NCBI GenBank assembly: GCA_963798275.1
Contig: CAWCTB010000025.1
Span: forward strand, 62,001 to 126,000
Direction of reading: 5' to 3'
Length of the DNA: 64,000 nt
Source of the DNA: CAWCTB01 sp963798275
GTDB lineage: Bacteria; Acidobacteriota; Terriglobia; Terriglobales; Acidobacteriaceae
A program made the position numbers and the translations under genes. Under the pieces are notes generated by a model. The model made no database searches. It was not told where the DNA came from and saw nothing but the letters and a program-made list of their open reading frames with translations. Shown here one piece after another: positions 35,748 to 43,503 of the stretch (position 1 is the stretch's first letter; each line of letters starts with the position of its first letter).

Positions 35748-35764
35748 GTCACATGGAGATGGTC

Positions 35765-36076
35765 ATGAGTGCCCCAACTGCCGTAAGCAAGCCGAAGAAG
35801 AAACCAACCGCGCGTGTCGCCGCCAATGGCAGGCATATAGCCGCTGGAGAGTTCAAGGCCAAGTGCCTGCGCATCATGGACGAAGTCCAGGAAACGGGAC
35901 AACCGGTGGTGGTGACCAAGCGGGGCAAACCGGTCATCAAGGTCGTGCCGATAACGCAAGGCAAGAAGAAGGACGACCTCTTCGGCCGGCTGGAAGGCAT
36001 CCTCAAGATCAATGGCGATCCTGCCGATCTGGTCCAGCCAATATTTCCCCTGGAAGATTGGGACATGCTGAAATGA
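35765..36076 (+). CDS. Phd/YefM-type antitoxin
   Basis: 103 residues from the ATG at 35765; an upstream ATG at 35753 lies within the repeated operator sequence. After a basic tail, 'HIAAGEFKAKCLRIMDEVQE' and 'GQPVVVTKRGKPVIKVVPI' are the standard Phd DNA-binding fold. The C-terminus, ending 'PLEDWDMLK', would wrap the toxin. It overlaps the PIN toxin gene by ATGA. Confidence 0.88.
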   Translation: MSAPTAVSKPKKKPTARVAANGRHIAAGEFKAKCLRIMDEVQETGQPVVVTKRGKPVIKVVPITQGKKKDDLFGRLEGILKINGDPADLVQPIFPLEDWDMLK

Positions 36077-36462
36077 TTTTGTTGGACACGCACATCGTGG
36101 TGTGGCTCAATCTCTCGACCAAGAGGCTGTCGCGACCGGCTGCGGCGGCAATCAAGCGCGCTCGCACCGGAAGCGGTATTGCGATTTCGGCCATCAGTCT
36201 GCTGGAGTTGGCGCGGCTCATTTCCGCCAATCGAGTTGACCGACGAGGGACCGTCCGGGAGACGATTGAATCTCTGATTGAGGGCATGCTAGTCAAGCCG
36301 ATCACTGTGGAAGTAGCGGCTCTAACCGCTTATTTGCCCGCCGATTTCCCCTCTGATCCCGCAGACCGGGCCATCGCCGCGACCGCCCAAGCCGAAGGCA
36401 TACCCCTCGTGACCGCCGATGAACACATCCAGGCCTTTCCGCTGGTAAAGACAATCTGGTAA
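36073..36462 (+). CDS. vapC: PIN-domain toxin (VapC type)
   Basis: 129 residues starting 'MILLDTHIVVWLNL' with the first catalytic Asp; 'AISAISLLELARLI' (Glu), and 'DPADRAIAATAQAEGIPLVT' followed by 'ADEHIQAF' (further acidic residues) complete the PIN active site. VapC toxins are Mg-dependent RNases, often specific for tRNA. The ATGA overlap with the antitoxin gene is the usual arrangement. This is the second toxin-antitoxin module within 2 kb. Confidence 0.88.
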   Translation: MILLDTHIVVWLNLSTKRLSRPAAAAIKRARTGSGIAISAISLLELARLISANRVDRRGTVRETIESLIEGMLVKPITVEVAALTAYLPADFPSDPADRAIAATAQAEGIPLVTADEHIQAFPLVKTIW

Positions 36463-36480
36463 ACGACTCGCCGTCCCCCG

Positions 36481-37027
36481 CTACATCTCGTAATGCAGCA
36501 GCGAGAAGACGTCGTAGTCTTTCAGCTTGTCGCGGCCCTTCAGGCCATCGAGTTCGACCACGAATCCCAGGCCGCAGATATTGCCGCCGAGCGATTTCAC
36601 CATGTCGGCTGCGGCGCGCGCGGTGCCGCCGGTGGCCAGCAGGTCGTCGCAGATGAGCACGCGTTGCCCAGGCTCGAATCGCGTCCCTGTGGATCTCCAG
36701 CGTGTCGTGGCCGTACTCCAGGTCGTACTTCCACTGCAGCACTTCGGCGGGCAGCTTCTTCGGCTTGCGCACGGGAACAAAGCCGGCGTTCAGGCGATAG
36801 GCCAGCGCCGGGCCGAAGATAAAGCCGCGCGCCTCGATGCCCAGCACCACGTCCACGCGATCGTTGATGTAGTGCTCGGTCAGCGCGTCGATGAGGCGGG
36901 CAAAGCCGCGGCGGTCTTTCAGCAGCGTGGTGATGTCGTAAAAAAGAATGCCGGGTTTGGGAAAATCGGGGACTTCGCGGATGAGCTTCTTGAGGTCGTC
37001 GCAATTGTGCGGCGGGGACGGTGGCAT
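36481..37027 (-). CDS. apt: Adenine phosphoribosyltransferase, frame broken once
   Basis: From the ATG at 37025-37027: 'DDLKKLIREVPDFPKPGILF', 'GIEARGFIFGPALAYRL' and 'GFVPVRKPKKLPAEV'. After 'LEIHRDAI' the given frame goes astray, whereas the neighbouring frame continues 'EPGQRVLICDDLLATGGTA' (PRPP-binding loop) and ends 'YDVFSLLHYEM' at 36481. One surplus T at about 36677 accounts for it; the repaired protein has 181 residues, typical for Apt. It converts adenine and PRPP to AMP. It follows acyP by 3 bases, forming an operon. Confidence 0.9.
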
Positions 37028-37030
37028 GGT

Positions 37031-37318
37031 TTACCAGGCTCCTTCGATGCGAAACGATTTGGTTTCCAGGTAAGGTGCGCTTGCTTCCTGCACCTGATCG
37101 ACGCGGGCCGCGCGCGGCCCTTCCTGCAACCTTTGCCGCAGCGAGCGTAGTTGCTCCGGCGAGCCCGTGGCCATCACTTCGACCGAGCTATCGTCGCGAT
37201 TGCGCACCCATCCGGTGACGCCGATCTGGGCGGCTTCGCGCTCCACGAACCAGCGGAAGCCAACGCCCTGGACGCGTCCGGAAACCACATACCGGCGGGT
37301 TTCTCGATCGTCACTCAT
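37031..37318 (-). CDS. acyP: Acylphosphatase
   Basis: 95 residues from the ATG at 37316-37318. 'YVVSGRVQGVGFRWFVEREA' contains the catalytic Arg in the phosphate loop, and 'VTGWVRNRDDSSVEVMATG' the catalytic Asn. It hydrolyses acyl phosphates. In a cell with Ptb/Buk it could limit acyl-phosphate build-up, though such a link is speculative. It is followed directly by apt. Confidence 0.92.
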   Translation of the reverse strand: MSDDRETRRYVVSGRVQGVGFRWFVEREAAQIGVTGWVRNRDDSSVEVMATGSPEQLRSLRQRLQEGPRAARVDQVQEASAPYLETKSFRIEGAW

Positions 37319-37572
37319 AGGGCAAGGTTCAAGATAAACGCGGCATGCTGTCGGCGCAACTGCGGCGCTCAATGAGTGGGTCCCGGCGCTTCCCTATACC
37401 CAGTTCTAACTCATGTTTGGCCGGAGCGTGAACCTGCAATCCCGCTCGCGGCATGCCGCCCGGTACTTTCGCATTCCCGCGAATAGTGATATCGTGCTTA
37501 TGCTGTCTCTTCGCCTCTGGATGTTCCGGGAAGAACCAAACGATAGCTATCCAAGGGAGGAAATCAATCTCT

Positions 37573-38259
37573 ATGCTTCGTACCAAGAAAGCTGTGCCGT
37601 GTCTGCTCGTGTCCCTCGTTCTGCTGCTCATCACCCTGCCTGTGTGGGGCGCCAGCAAGGCGAGTGACGAAGAAACCATCCGCAACGCAGCCACTGTGTT
37701 GCAGGCCATGCTATCCACCGACAATGTTCCGCGCAGTGTGCTGGAAAAGGCCGATTGCATCATGATTCTTCCCAGCGTGAAGAAATTCGCTGTCGGCATT
37801 GGCGGCACCGGTGGACGCGGCCCCATGTCGTGCCGTGAAGGCAAGGGCTTCACGGGCAAGTGGTCCGCGCCCGCCATGTACAGCATCGGTGGCGCCAGTG
37901 CCGGCTTTCAGGTCGGTGGCAAGTCCAGCGACATCGTGATTGCCATCATGGCGCCCACTGCCGTGGAAAAGGTGCTGAACAGCAAAGTGAAGGTGGGCAG
38001 CGATGTCAGTGCGGCCGCCGGTCCGGGCGCATCCGCCGGTTCGCTGAGCAATATGGCCGACATGTTAACCTACGCCCGCTCCTCGGGACTCTTTGCCGGA
38101 GTTTCACTGGACGGCGCTTCGCTTGAACCCGACAGCGACGCCAACCAGCGCCTTTACGACAAAACGGTTAGCGCGAAGGCAATTGTGTCCGGCGATGTGA
38201 AGGCTACGCCGGCGGGTCAGTCCCTGGTTTCTCTGCTCAACACCAAGGCGGGAAAGTAA
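37573..38259 (+). CDS. Exported SYLF (Ysc84) lipid-binding-domain protein 1
   Basis: 228 residues from the ATG at 37573, downstream of a GGGAGG site. A signal peptide ('CLLVSLVLLLITLPVWG') precedes a full SYLF domain: 'VLEKADCIMILPSVKKFAVG', 'GRGPMSCREGKGFTGKWSAP', 'DIVIAIMAPTAVEKVLNSKV', 'DMLTYARSSGLFAGVSLDGA' and 'NQRLYDKTVSAKAIVSGDV'. SYLF domains bind phosphoinositides in eukaryotes; bacterial ones are envelope proteins of unclear role. A second SYLF gene is convergent at 38804-39481. Confidence 0.85.
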   Translation: MLRTKKAVPCLLVSLVLLLITLPVWGASKASDEETIRNAATVLQAMLSTDNVPRSVLEKADCIMILPSVKKFAVGIGGTGGRGPMSCREGKGFTGKWSAPAMYSIGGASAGFQVGGKSSDIVIAIMAPTAVEKVLNSKVKVGSDVSAAAGPGASAGSLSNMADMLTYARSSGLFAGVSLDGASLEPDSDANQRLYDKTVSAKAIVSGDVKATPAGQSLVSLLNTKAGK

Positions 38260-38396
38260 GTCTTAATGGGAGAGCAAGCGGCCGGAAGTTGCAGATTTCT
38301 GACCCTTATCTATCGAAGGGCAGGCTGCCGGGAAAATTCGGCTTAGCGCTGAAGGGGCACGCCCTTCCGGCTGCCGTTAAGTAGTTTGTTCTTGTA

Positions 38397-38433
38397 ACCC
38401 TCGCGGATTTCGGTCCGCGAGGGTATTCATTTT
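38397..38433 (+). terminator. Rho-independent terminator
   Basis: ACCCTCGCGGA / TCCGCGAGGGT, an 11-bp perfect stem with a 6-base loop, followed by ATTCATTTT. It lies 138 bases after the SYLF 1 stop. Confidence 0.75.
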
Positions 38434-38472
38434 GGCCTAATCGATGGCCTCAAAGCCCAACCGAGCTATGCT

Positions 38473-38630
38473 CGCGACAGGTAGGCGCCCTCGGAGGTAT
38501 CCACCCGACCACTTCGCCTTCGTTGATGGGGCCGGCGCCTGCACCCCGGCCGGTCTCGGTGTTGGCCGGCTTGGTCACGCTCGAGGCTGTGGCCGATTTC
38601 AGTCCGGACCCGGTTCCACGATCTTGAGAA
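38473..38630 (-). pseudogene. Degenerate partial copy of the efp 3' end
   Basis: On the minus strand the interval ends with the same residues as EF-P ('RVDTSEGAYLSRA') and, base by base, is roughly 80 percent like 39664-39830, with several indels that destroy the frame. It covers about the last 55 codons of efp. It lies in the same orientation as efp, so the two are direct repeats that enclose the SYLF 2 gene. Confidence 0.85.
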
Positions 38631-38803
38631 GCCCGGTACAGGGCGGAACGAAGAAGCTCTCAAATCGCTCGAAGGACACACACAAGAGTTGGGATGCAGC
38701 GGAGAAAGCCATGCCGATTGAAAGCCTGGCCCCCAAACCCTGTCGGACGCAGGGGCCAGAATTTCACACGCTCAGATTGGCGTTTTGGCGGCCGCGGCTG
38801 CGA

Positions 38804-39481
38804 CTACATTTGCTTTGGCGACATGTTATTCAACAGATCGACCAGGGGTTTACCCGCGGCTGGGACAGAGACATCTCCCCGTATGATCTCCACGGCATCA
38901 ACCGTTTTGCCATACAGCTGTTGGTCAGCCTCGTTGTCAGCGCCCATGGACGCGCTGCCCAACGAAGCGCCGGCAAACAAACCATTTTTTGCCTGCGAGT
39001 ACGTCAGGATATCAACCTTAGGATCGTTGAAGCCCGAGGCTTGAGCCCCCGACGGTCCTGCGGCCGCGTTCGCATCTGCCCCCAGCTTTACCTTGCCCGA
39101 CAGGACTTTGTCCGCCCCTGTCTGGCTCATGACCAGCATCACGTAATCGGTCGAGGTACTGCCCAATTGTGCCCCCAGGCTGCTGGTGTCGAGGGTATAC
39201 ATCACCGGAGCGCCCCAGGCGCCGTTCATTTCCTTACCGCTGCGGCAGACCAACACGCCCCTGCCGTAACCCATACCCAGGCCGACGCCCACCTTCTTGA
39301 CTGAGGGATAAACTAAGACGCATTCTGACTTGTCGAGAAGACTTTTGGGGATTCCGTTGGGCTTGTCCAGAATGTTCCTGAGGACTGCGGTTGAGTCGGA
39401 TAGACGCTTATCCGCTTTGCTTTGGGCAAAGGCCGGAAGCGCCACGGTAAAGCACAGTACGACGAGAAGTAATTTCCTCAT
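38804..39481 (-). CDS. Exported SYLF (Ysc84) lipid-binding-domain protein 2
   Basis: 225 residues from the ATG at 39479-39481 (AAAGG upstream). Signal peptide 'LLLVVLCFTVALPAFAQ', then the SYLF pattern: 'LLDKSECVLVYPSVKKVGVG', 'GRGVLVCRSGKEMNGAWGAP', 'DYVMLVMSQTGADKVLSGKV', 'DILTYSQAKNGLFAGASLGS' and 'DQQLYGKTVDAVEIIRGDV'. It is a clear paralogue of the 37573 gene. It lies between efp and the partial efp copy. Function in the envelope unknown. Confidence 0.85.
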   Translation of the reverse strand: MRKLLLVVLCFTVALPAFAQSKADKRLSDSTAVLRNILDKPNGIPKSLLDKSECVLVYPSVKKVGVGLGMGYGRGVLVCRSGKEMNGAWGAPVMYTLDTSSLGAQLGSTSTDYVMLVMSQTGADKVLSGKVKLGADANAAAGPSGAQASGFNDPKVDILTYSQAKNGLFAGASLGSASMGADNEADQQLYGKTVDAVEIIRGDVSVPAAGKPLVDLLNNMSPKQM

Positions 39482-39663
39482 GTGAGTGACCTTTCTATAG
39501 GGCGTCTTCGGAAGCCAATCCGGCGCCGACGACCACAATCAATAGTAACCGGGTTGTGTCCGGCCCGCGAGCGACGCGTGTGAATTGTAGCGGACCACCG
39601 CACAAAAAGGAAATCGAGAACCACAGGGGAAGGCGAGCGCCGTTCAGAATCGTTGCAACCAGC

Positions 39664-40224
39664 TCAGGCGCGCGACAGGTAGGCGCCCTCCGAGGTGTCC
39701 ACCCGGATGACTTCGCCTTCGTTGATGAACGGGGGCACCTGCACCACGAGGCCGGTTTCGGTCGTTGCCGGCTTGGTAACGCTGCTGGCGGTGGCCGATT
39801 TCAACCCCGGCTCGGTCTGCACCACCTTGAGCTCGACGGTCTGCGGCAGTTCGATGCCCACGGGCTTGCCATCGAAGAACTCGACCTTGATCTGCAGGTT
39901 CGCGGTCAAGTAATCGACCGCATCGCCCAGAATGTCCCGGCCGAGATGCAGTTGCTCGTAATTTTCGGTGTTCATGAAGACGTGGTTCTCGCCGTCCTGG
40001 TAGAGATATTCCATCTGCTCTTCGTCCACCGTGATCTTGTCGATGGGGTCGCCGGAGCGGAAGCGGTGCTCGAACATGGCTCCGGTGCGGAGGTTGCGCA
40101 GCTTGGCCTGGATGAATGCGCGCAGATTGCCCGGGGTGCGGTGCTCGACACTGAACACCGAGTGCAAATCGTTGTTGTGCTTGATGACCATGCCCGGACG
40201 CAGTTGCGTAGCTGGAATCGACAC
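39664..40224 (-). CDS. efp: Translation elongation factor P
   Basis: With the GTG at 40222-40224 (AAGGAG site) the protein has 186 residues, normal for EF-P; longer in-frame starts lack a site. 'QLRPGMVIKHNNDLHSVFSV' opens domain I, the OB domains follow, and the end is 'GEVIRVDTSEGAYLSRA'. EF-P relieves ribosome stalling at polyproline. The loop that carries the modified residue reads 'HRTPGNLRAF', so the tip position (Lys34 in E. coli, Arg32 in Pseudomonas) is Asn here. The EpmAB, EarP or 5-aminopentanol systems would not act on Asn. Confidence 0.92.
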   Translation of the reverse strand: MSIPATQLRPGMVIKHNNDLHSVFSVEHRTPGNLRAFIQAKLRNLRTGAMFEHRFRSGDPIDKITVDEEQMEYLYQDGENHVFMNTENYEQLHLGRDILGDAVDYLTANLQIKVEFFDGKPVGIELPQTVELKVVQTEPGLKSATASSVTKPATTETGLVVQVPPFINEGEVIRVDTSEGAYLSRA

Positions 40225-40589
40225 TCGTGTAACTCCTTCTGTTTCAAGGGAGAGCCGCGGTCGCGACAGTAAGCCCGGAAAACGCAACCACACCGATGCC
40301 GGGAGACTGCTGCTGAGCCCGCAACTCGAGGTATGAACAGCTTATTTTACATGGCCCGCGAGAGGCTTGGGAAATCAAGGGGCGCGGCGTAACCCGCGGC
40401 GTCGCGACTCGACTCGACCAGTTTCCGAAGCAGCTAGAGTTAGAGCCGCACTTCAGCGCGGCGTCAACTTGTCCTTAAAACTCCACCGAGCCGGCTTCAG
40501 CCGGCGGCATCTGTGCTGGATTTCGGCTCACCAATAACTAAGCCGCTCTCAGGCGTTCACGAGTCGAGTTGGCATTCTCCGAAACGCAA

Positions 40590-40620
40590 GAAAAAGGGCG
40601 GAGCCATCAGCCCCACCCTT
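40590..40620 (-). terminator. Terminator of the PEP-CTERM gene
   Basis: Transcribed leftward the RNA forms an 11-bp stem (AAGGGUGGGGC with GCUCCGCCCUU, two G-U pairs) and is followed by five U residues. On the plus strand the two G-U pairs become C-A mismatches, so it is directional. It begins 20 bases after the stop of the PEP-CTERM gene. Confidence 0.8.
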
Positions 40621-40639
40621 TCAAGAAACTACTTGAGAA

Positions 40640-41152
40640 CTAAGCGGACAGACGACGGCGCAGGGCGCCGAGGCCAGCCAGCACTCCCGATCCCAGCAGC
40701 ATCAGGGTGCCGGGCTCTGGAGTCGATCCAGCGTTAATGGTAAAGGTCACAAACGAGTTGGCGTCAGGCGTCAGACCCTGCCAGTTCACCCACACGTCGT
40801 TGGCATCCCAGCCCCAGTCCTGCGTGAAGTTGGAGGAATAGCCGACAGAAGTGATGGTCAGGCCAGGGAAATTGAAATCTTCGCCATTGAAATTGGCTCC
40901 GCTAAAACTGTAGCCAACGTTGCCGAAGGTGATGCCAATGGTGTCTCCGCCGATCACGTTGGGCAGGTCCGGTCCGTAGGTCAGGGTAATGACCGTGGCC
41001 GGAGCGGTGAAGGCATCCGCTGAGTAGACGGTGCCGAAATCGGGGAAGTAGTAATAGAGGGTGCCGCTCTGCCCGTCCAGAACACCGGCACTAGCCACGA
41101 GTGGCAGGGTGCAAACAGCCAAAATCAGAAACAACTTTCCGAAGCTACGCAT
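40640..41152 (-). CDS. PEP-CTERM sorting-domain protein
   Basis: 170 residues from the ATG at 41150-41152 (GGAGAG site). Signal peptide 'LFLILAVCTLPLVASAG', a beta-sandwich body ('GLTITSVGYSSNFTQDWGWD'), and the tail 'TPEPGTLMLLGSGVLAGLG' followed by 'ALRRRLSA'. It resembles small choice-of-anchor proteins. It is the second PEP-CTERM gene in the window; both stand alone, as usual for such cargo genes. Confidence 0.85.
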   Translation of the reverse strand: MRSFGKLFLILAVCTLPLVASAGVLDGQSGTLYYYFPDFGTVYSADAFTAPATVITLTYGPDLPNVIGGDTIGITFGNVGYSFSGANFNGEDFNFPGLTITSVGYSSNFTQDWGWDANDVWVNWQGLTPDANSFVTFTINAGSTPEPGTLMLLGSGVLAGLGALRRRLSA

Positions 41153-41581
41153 GTACTCTCCTTCCGCTGGGAGCGGTTGACTCGTCATGTACGACTGGGC
41201 GCCACTGACACCAGCGCTTCGCCTCATACGCGCAGAGAGATTGCAAGTGCATTACCTTCCGTCGTAGTCGATAAATTATTTATTATGAGTTATTTAAGTT
41301 GAGCATCGCGAAATACGAGTGCAGGATTTTGCACATAAAGGGAAACTTACTTCCATCTCGACACCCAGTTGCGGTTCGGGTTTTCGGGGCTCTTCGTCCG
41401 TCCCTGGAGCTGGCCAATCGGCATCAAACTTCCGCAAGACCTTACGACGAAATCGCGATTTCGTCTCCTAATACCTGCGCCCGGGCGGAGAGTCCCGTTG
41501 CGCGATGCAGCGGGCCTGCGATCGACTGCATCCCACACGAGATTCGATATGGCGTTACTATGTTTGTAACAAGGAGGACCG
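41153..41581. other. Divergent intergenic region
   Basis: About 430 bases. An AT-rich segment (41260-41300, 'ataaattatttattatgagttattt') is conspicuous in this GC-rich DNA and may hold the promoters. No gene is supported. Confidence 0.4.
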
Positions 41582-41905
41582 ATGAGCGACCAACCAAATG
41601 AGATTGCCAGCGAAGGTGAGTACCAATCGGCGGACCGCAGTGGCGCCGCCCTGGGCCTGGCGCTGCTGTTCGTGGGACTGGCGGCGGGAGCGATTGCCGC
41701 GCTGCTGCTGACCCCCAAGACCGGTAAGCAGATGCGCCGTTCCCTGCGCCGCAAGTACGAAAACGCCCGCGAGGTCGTGGACGATTGGGGCGAGCAGGCC
41801 GGCGATTGGATCGAGAAGGGTTCCGGCTGGGTCGAGAAGGGATCGGAACTGGCCGACGCAGCCAAAAGCCGGGTCGAACCACTCGCCAAGAAATTCCGCC
41901 GTTAG
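41582..41905 (+). CDS. YtxH-domain protein
   Basis: 107 residues behind a strong AAGGAGG site. One N-terminal membrane segment (about 23-43, 'ALGLALLFVGLAAGAIAALL') is followed by 'TPKTGKQMRRSLRRKYENAR', the YtxH mark, and a long charged amphipathic helix ('DDWGEQAGDWIEKGSGWVEK'). YtxH-type proteins are envelope-stress related in Bacillus; biochemical role unknown. A terminator follows at 41954. Confidence 0.85.
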   Translation: MSDQPNEIASEGEYQSADRSGAALGLALLFVGLAAGAIAALLLTPKTGKQMRRSLRRKYENAREVVDDWGEQAGDWIEKGSGWVEKGSELADAAKSRVEPLAKKFRR

Positions 41906-41953
41906 CGCTTTCGCCGACCCTGAACCGGCCCCGCTGAGCCCACGTTGCAGAAC

Positions 41954-41993
41954 AAATACGCGACGGGCCTTTTGCCTGTCGCGTATTTTTTAT
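41954..41993 (+). terminator. Rho-independent terminator
   Basis: AAATACGCGACGGGC / GCCTGTCGCGTATTT with a 5-base loop and T-rich tail. Confidence 0.9.
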
Positions 41994-42040
41994 TGACGCG
42001 CACCCACAGCGGGCTAACAATCGCAATGCGACACAACCCA

Positions 42041-42068
42041 AGCGCGACCCCTGACGTCGCGCTTTTTC
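42041..42068 (+). terminator. Second terminator-like hairpin
   Basis: AGCGCGAC / GTCGCGCT with a 7-base loop followed by TTTT. No gene lies between this and the terminator at 41954-41993; the remaining stretch to 42336 also has no supported gene. Confidence 0.7.
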
Positions 42069-42336
42069 GGTTCTATGCGGAGCCGTAAGCTAACCAATCC
42101 GCCCCGCCGTCGCTATCCAAGCGGATAGTCCGAAGCCCTCGCTGGGCTACCGGCACCCGTGGACTAACCGGAATCTGCTCCCGTATCTCCCTGAAAGAGC
42201 GCCACCTGCACCAAGCGATCCGCGGTAATGGATGCGCCTGCGCGTTTGGCACATGGCTCGCATTGCTTCCATGCGCAGCCCGCAAGCCCTTGCAAAAGAG
42301 GCAACGGGCTTGTGTGGCCGACGAGGAGGCAAGTCA

Positions 42337-42747
42337 ATGAGTCAGAAAACCTACGACCCGACAGGCAAGTCGATAGCGGCGCACGAAGCGGCAGAATTCT
42401 TAGCCAGAAGCGCTTCGGCGACAGCCTGTCTCACACTGTACAACGGGCCAAGCGTGAAATGGCAAATCACCGTCACGTTCAACCCCAACACCTATCCGTT
42501 CGTCATAACGGGCGGATCGATCAAAGGCACGATTTGCGGTTCGCCGAAGGGTGTCGTCACCGGAGGCAGCATGGGCCCGAATCTGTTGATCCATGGCAAC
42601 CTCGATGGCGGAGCGAGTTGCGCCGCGACGGTGACCATCGTGGGCCACTACCAGGATCCGTCCAGCTACGCCGGAACCTACGGCTTCGACGGTTCGTCCA
42701 CCAGCTTCTCGCATACCACGCTGTACTGCTGCGGTCCTTGTGCCTAG
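42337..42747 (+). CDS. Protein of unknown function with C-terminal CCGPCA
   Basis: 136 residues from the ATG at 42337 (GAGGAGG site). No signal peptide is seen; an N-terminal helix ('IAAHEAAEFLARSASATACL') leads into a strongly beta, Gly/Ser/Thr-rich body ('GTICGSPKGVVTGGSMGPN'), and the last residues are 'LYCCGPCA'. Five Cys in total. I recognise no family. A longer in-frame start at 42232 has no ribosome site. It may be a small surface or contractile-type protein, but nothing decides this. Confidence 0.6.
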   Translation: MSQKTYDPTGKSIAAHEAAEFLARSASATACLTLYNGPSVKWQITVTFNPNTYPFVITGGSIKGTICGSPKGVVTGGSMGPNLLIHGNLDGGASCAATVTIVGHYQDPSSYAGTYGFDGSSTSFSHTTLYCCGPCA

Positions 42748-42836
42748 CAAGCAGCGCCTGGGGGCAGGCCCTCGAGGCACGCCCCCTTTTCTTGGGTTCG
42801 ACTTGGCTGGGTCAGGGCCTGTCCCAGGAGCCCAGC

Positions 42837-43241
42837 TCAGCTCTGGTCCAACAGCAGGACCAGGAATACCCCCACTCCCAGCAAAACCACAAGCAACGAT
42901 GCCAGCAGCGCAGGCTGAACTCGCGGCGGCTTGGAGCCTTCGATTCGAGCAAGCGCGCGCACCCCTTGGCCGTATTGCCAGCAAACCACCGAGAGCAGCA
43001 CCGTGCTGACACCCGTCAAGGTCAGGCCGAGGAGATGTCCGTTCCGTACCACGGCAACCCCGGCCAACACCCTCGCCTGGTGCAACAATTGCGCTCCCTT
43101 GTCCAGTACAACGGCAGCGCCCATGAGCGCCAGCGAGCTTCGCAGCCACGATAACAGCGTGCGATCCCAAGCCAGTTGGGTGCGCAGCACAGCCAGATCG
43201 ACGCGCGGGTCAACCGATGGTTCGGCACTCTCACCAGACAT
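42837..43241 (-). CDS. DUF202 (YidH-type) membrane protein
   Basis: 134 residues from the ATG at 43239-43241 with a GAAGGA site; a longer frame starts at 43286. 'LAVLRTQLAWDRTLLSWLRS' is the DUF202 signature, followed by three membrane segments. DUF202 proteins are small inner-membrane proteins of unknown function. The gene is convergent to the 42337 gene. Confidence 0.8.
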   Translation of the reverse strand: MSGESAEPSVDPRVDLAVLRTQLAWDRTLLSWLRSSLALMGAAVVLDKGAQLLHQARVLAGVAVVRNGHLLGLTLTGVSTVLLSVVCWQYGQGVRALARIEGSKPPRVQPALLASLLVVLLGVGVFLVLLLDQS

Positions 43242-43503
43242 ATTCAACGCGTCCTTCGCGCCAGCAGAATTGGTACCACGAGCCACACTCTAACATCTGG
43301 CTTCTTATTGTTTTGTTCTGTGGAGAGAGCTGCCGCGATCATCGGCGGGTATGTCTGGGGGTAAAAGTGGAAAACGCCTCGCTCACGACAGCGGCATGGA
43401 ACGCACCCTAACCCCACCAGCTCTTCGGGCAAGACGGACGCGAGACGAACTCATGAAAGCGACAATGCCGCTGGCAGTAAAGTTGCGATTTGCGGAATAG
43501 CGT

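Noticed and set aside
38444..39304. Long plus-strand open frame of 286 codons
   Set aside because: It is the antisense of the SYLF 2 gene joined to the antisense of the partial efp copy; composition is that of a shadow frame.
41299..41601. Open frames upstream of the YtxH gene on both strands
   Set aside because: They overlap each other and the YtxH start, have no ribosome sites and look like chance frames.
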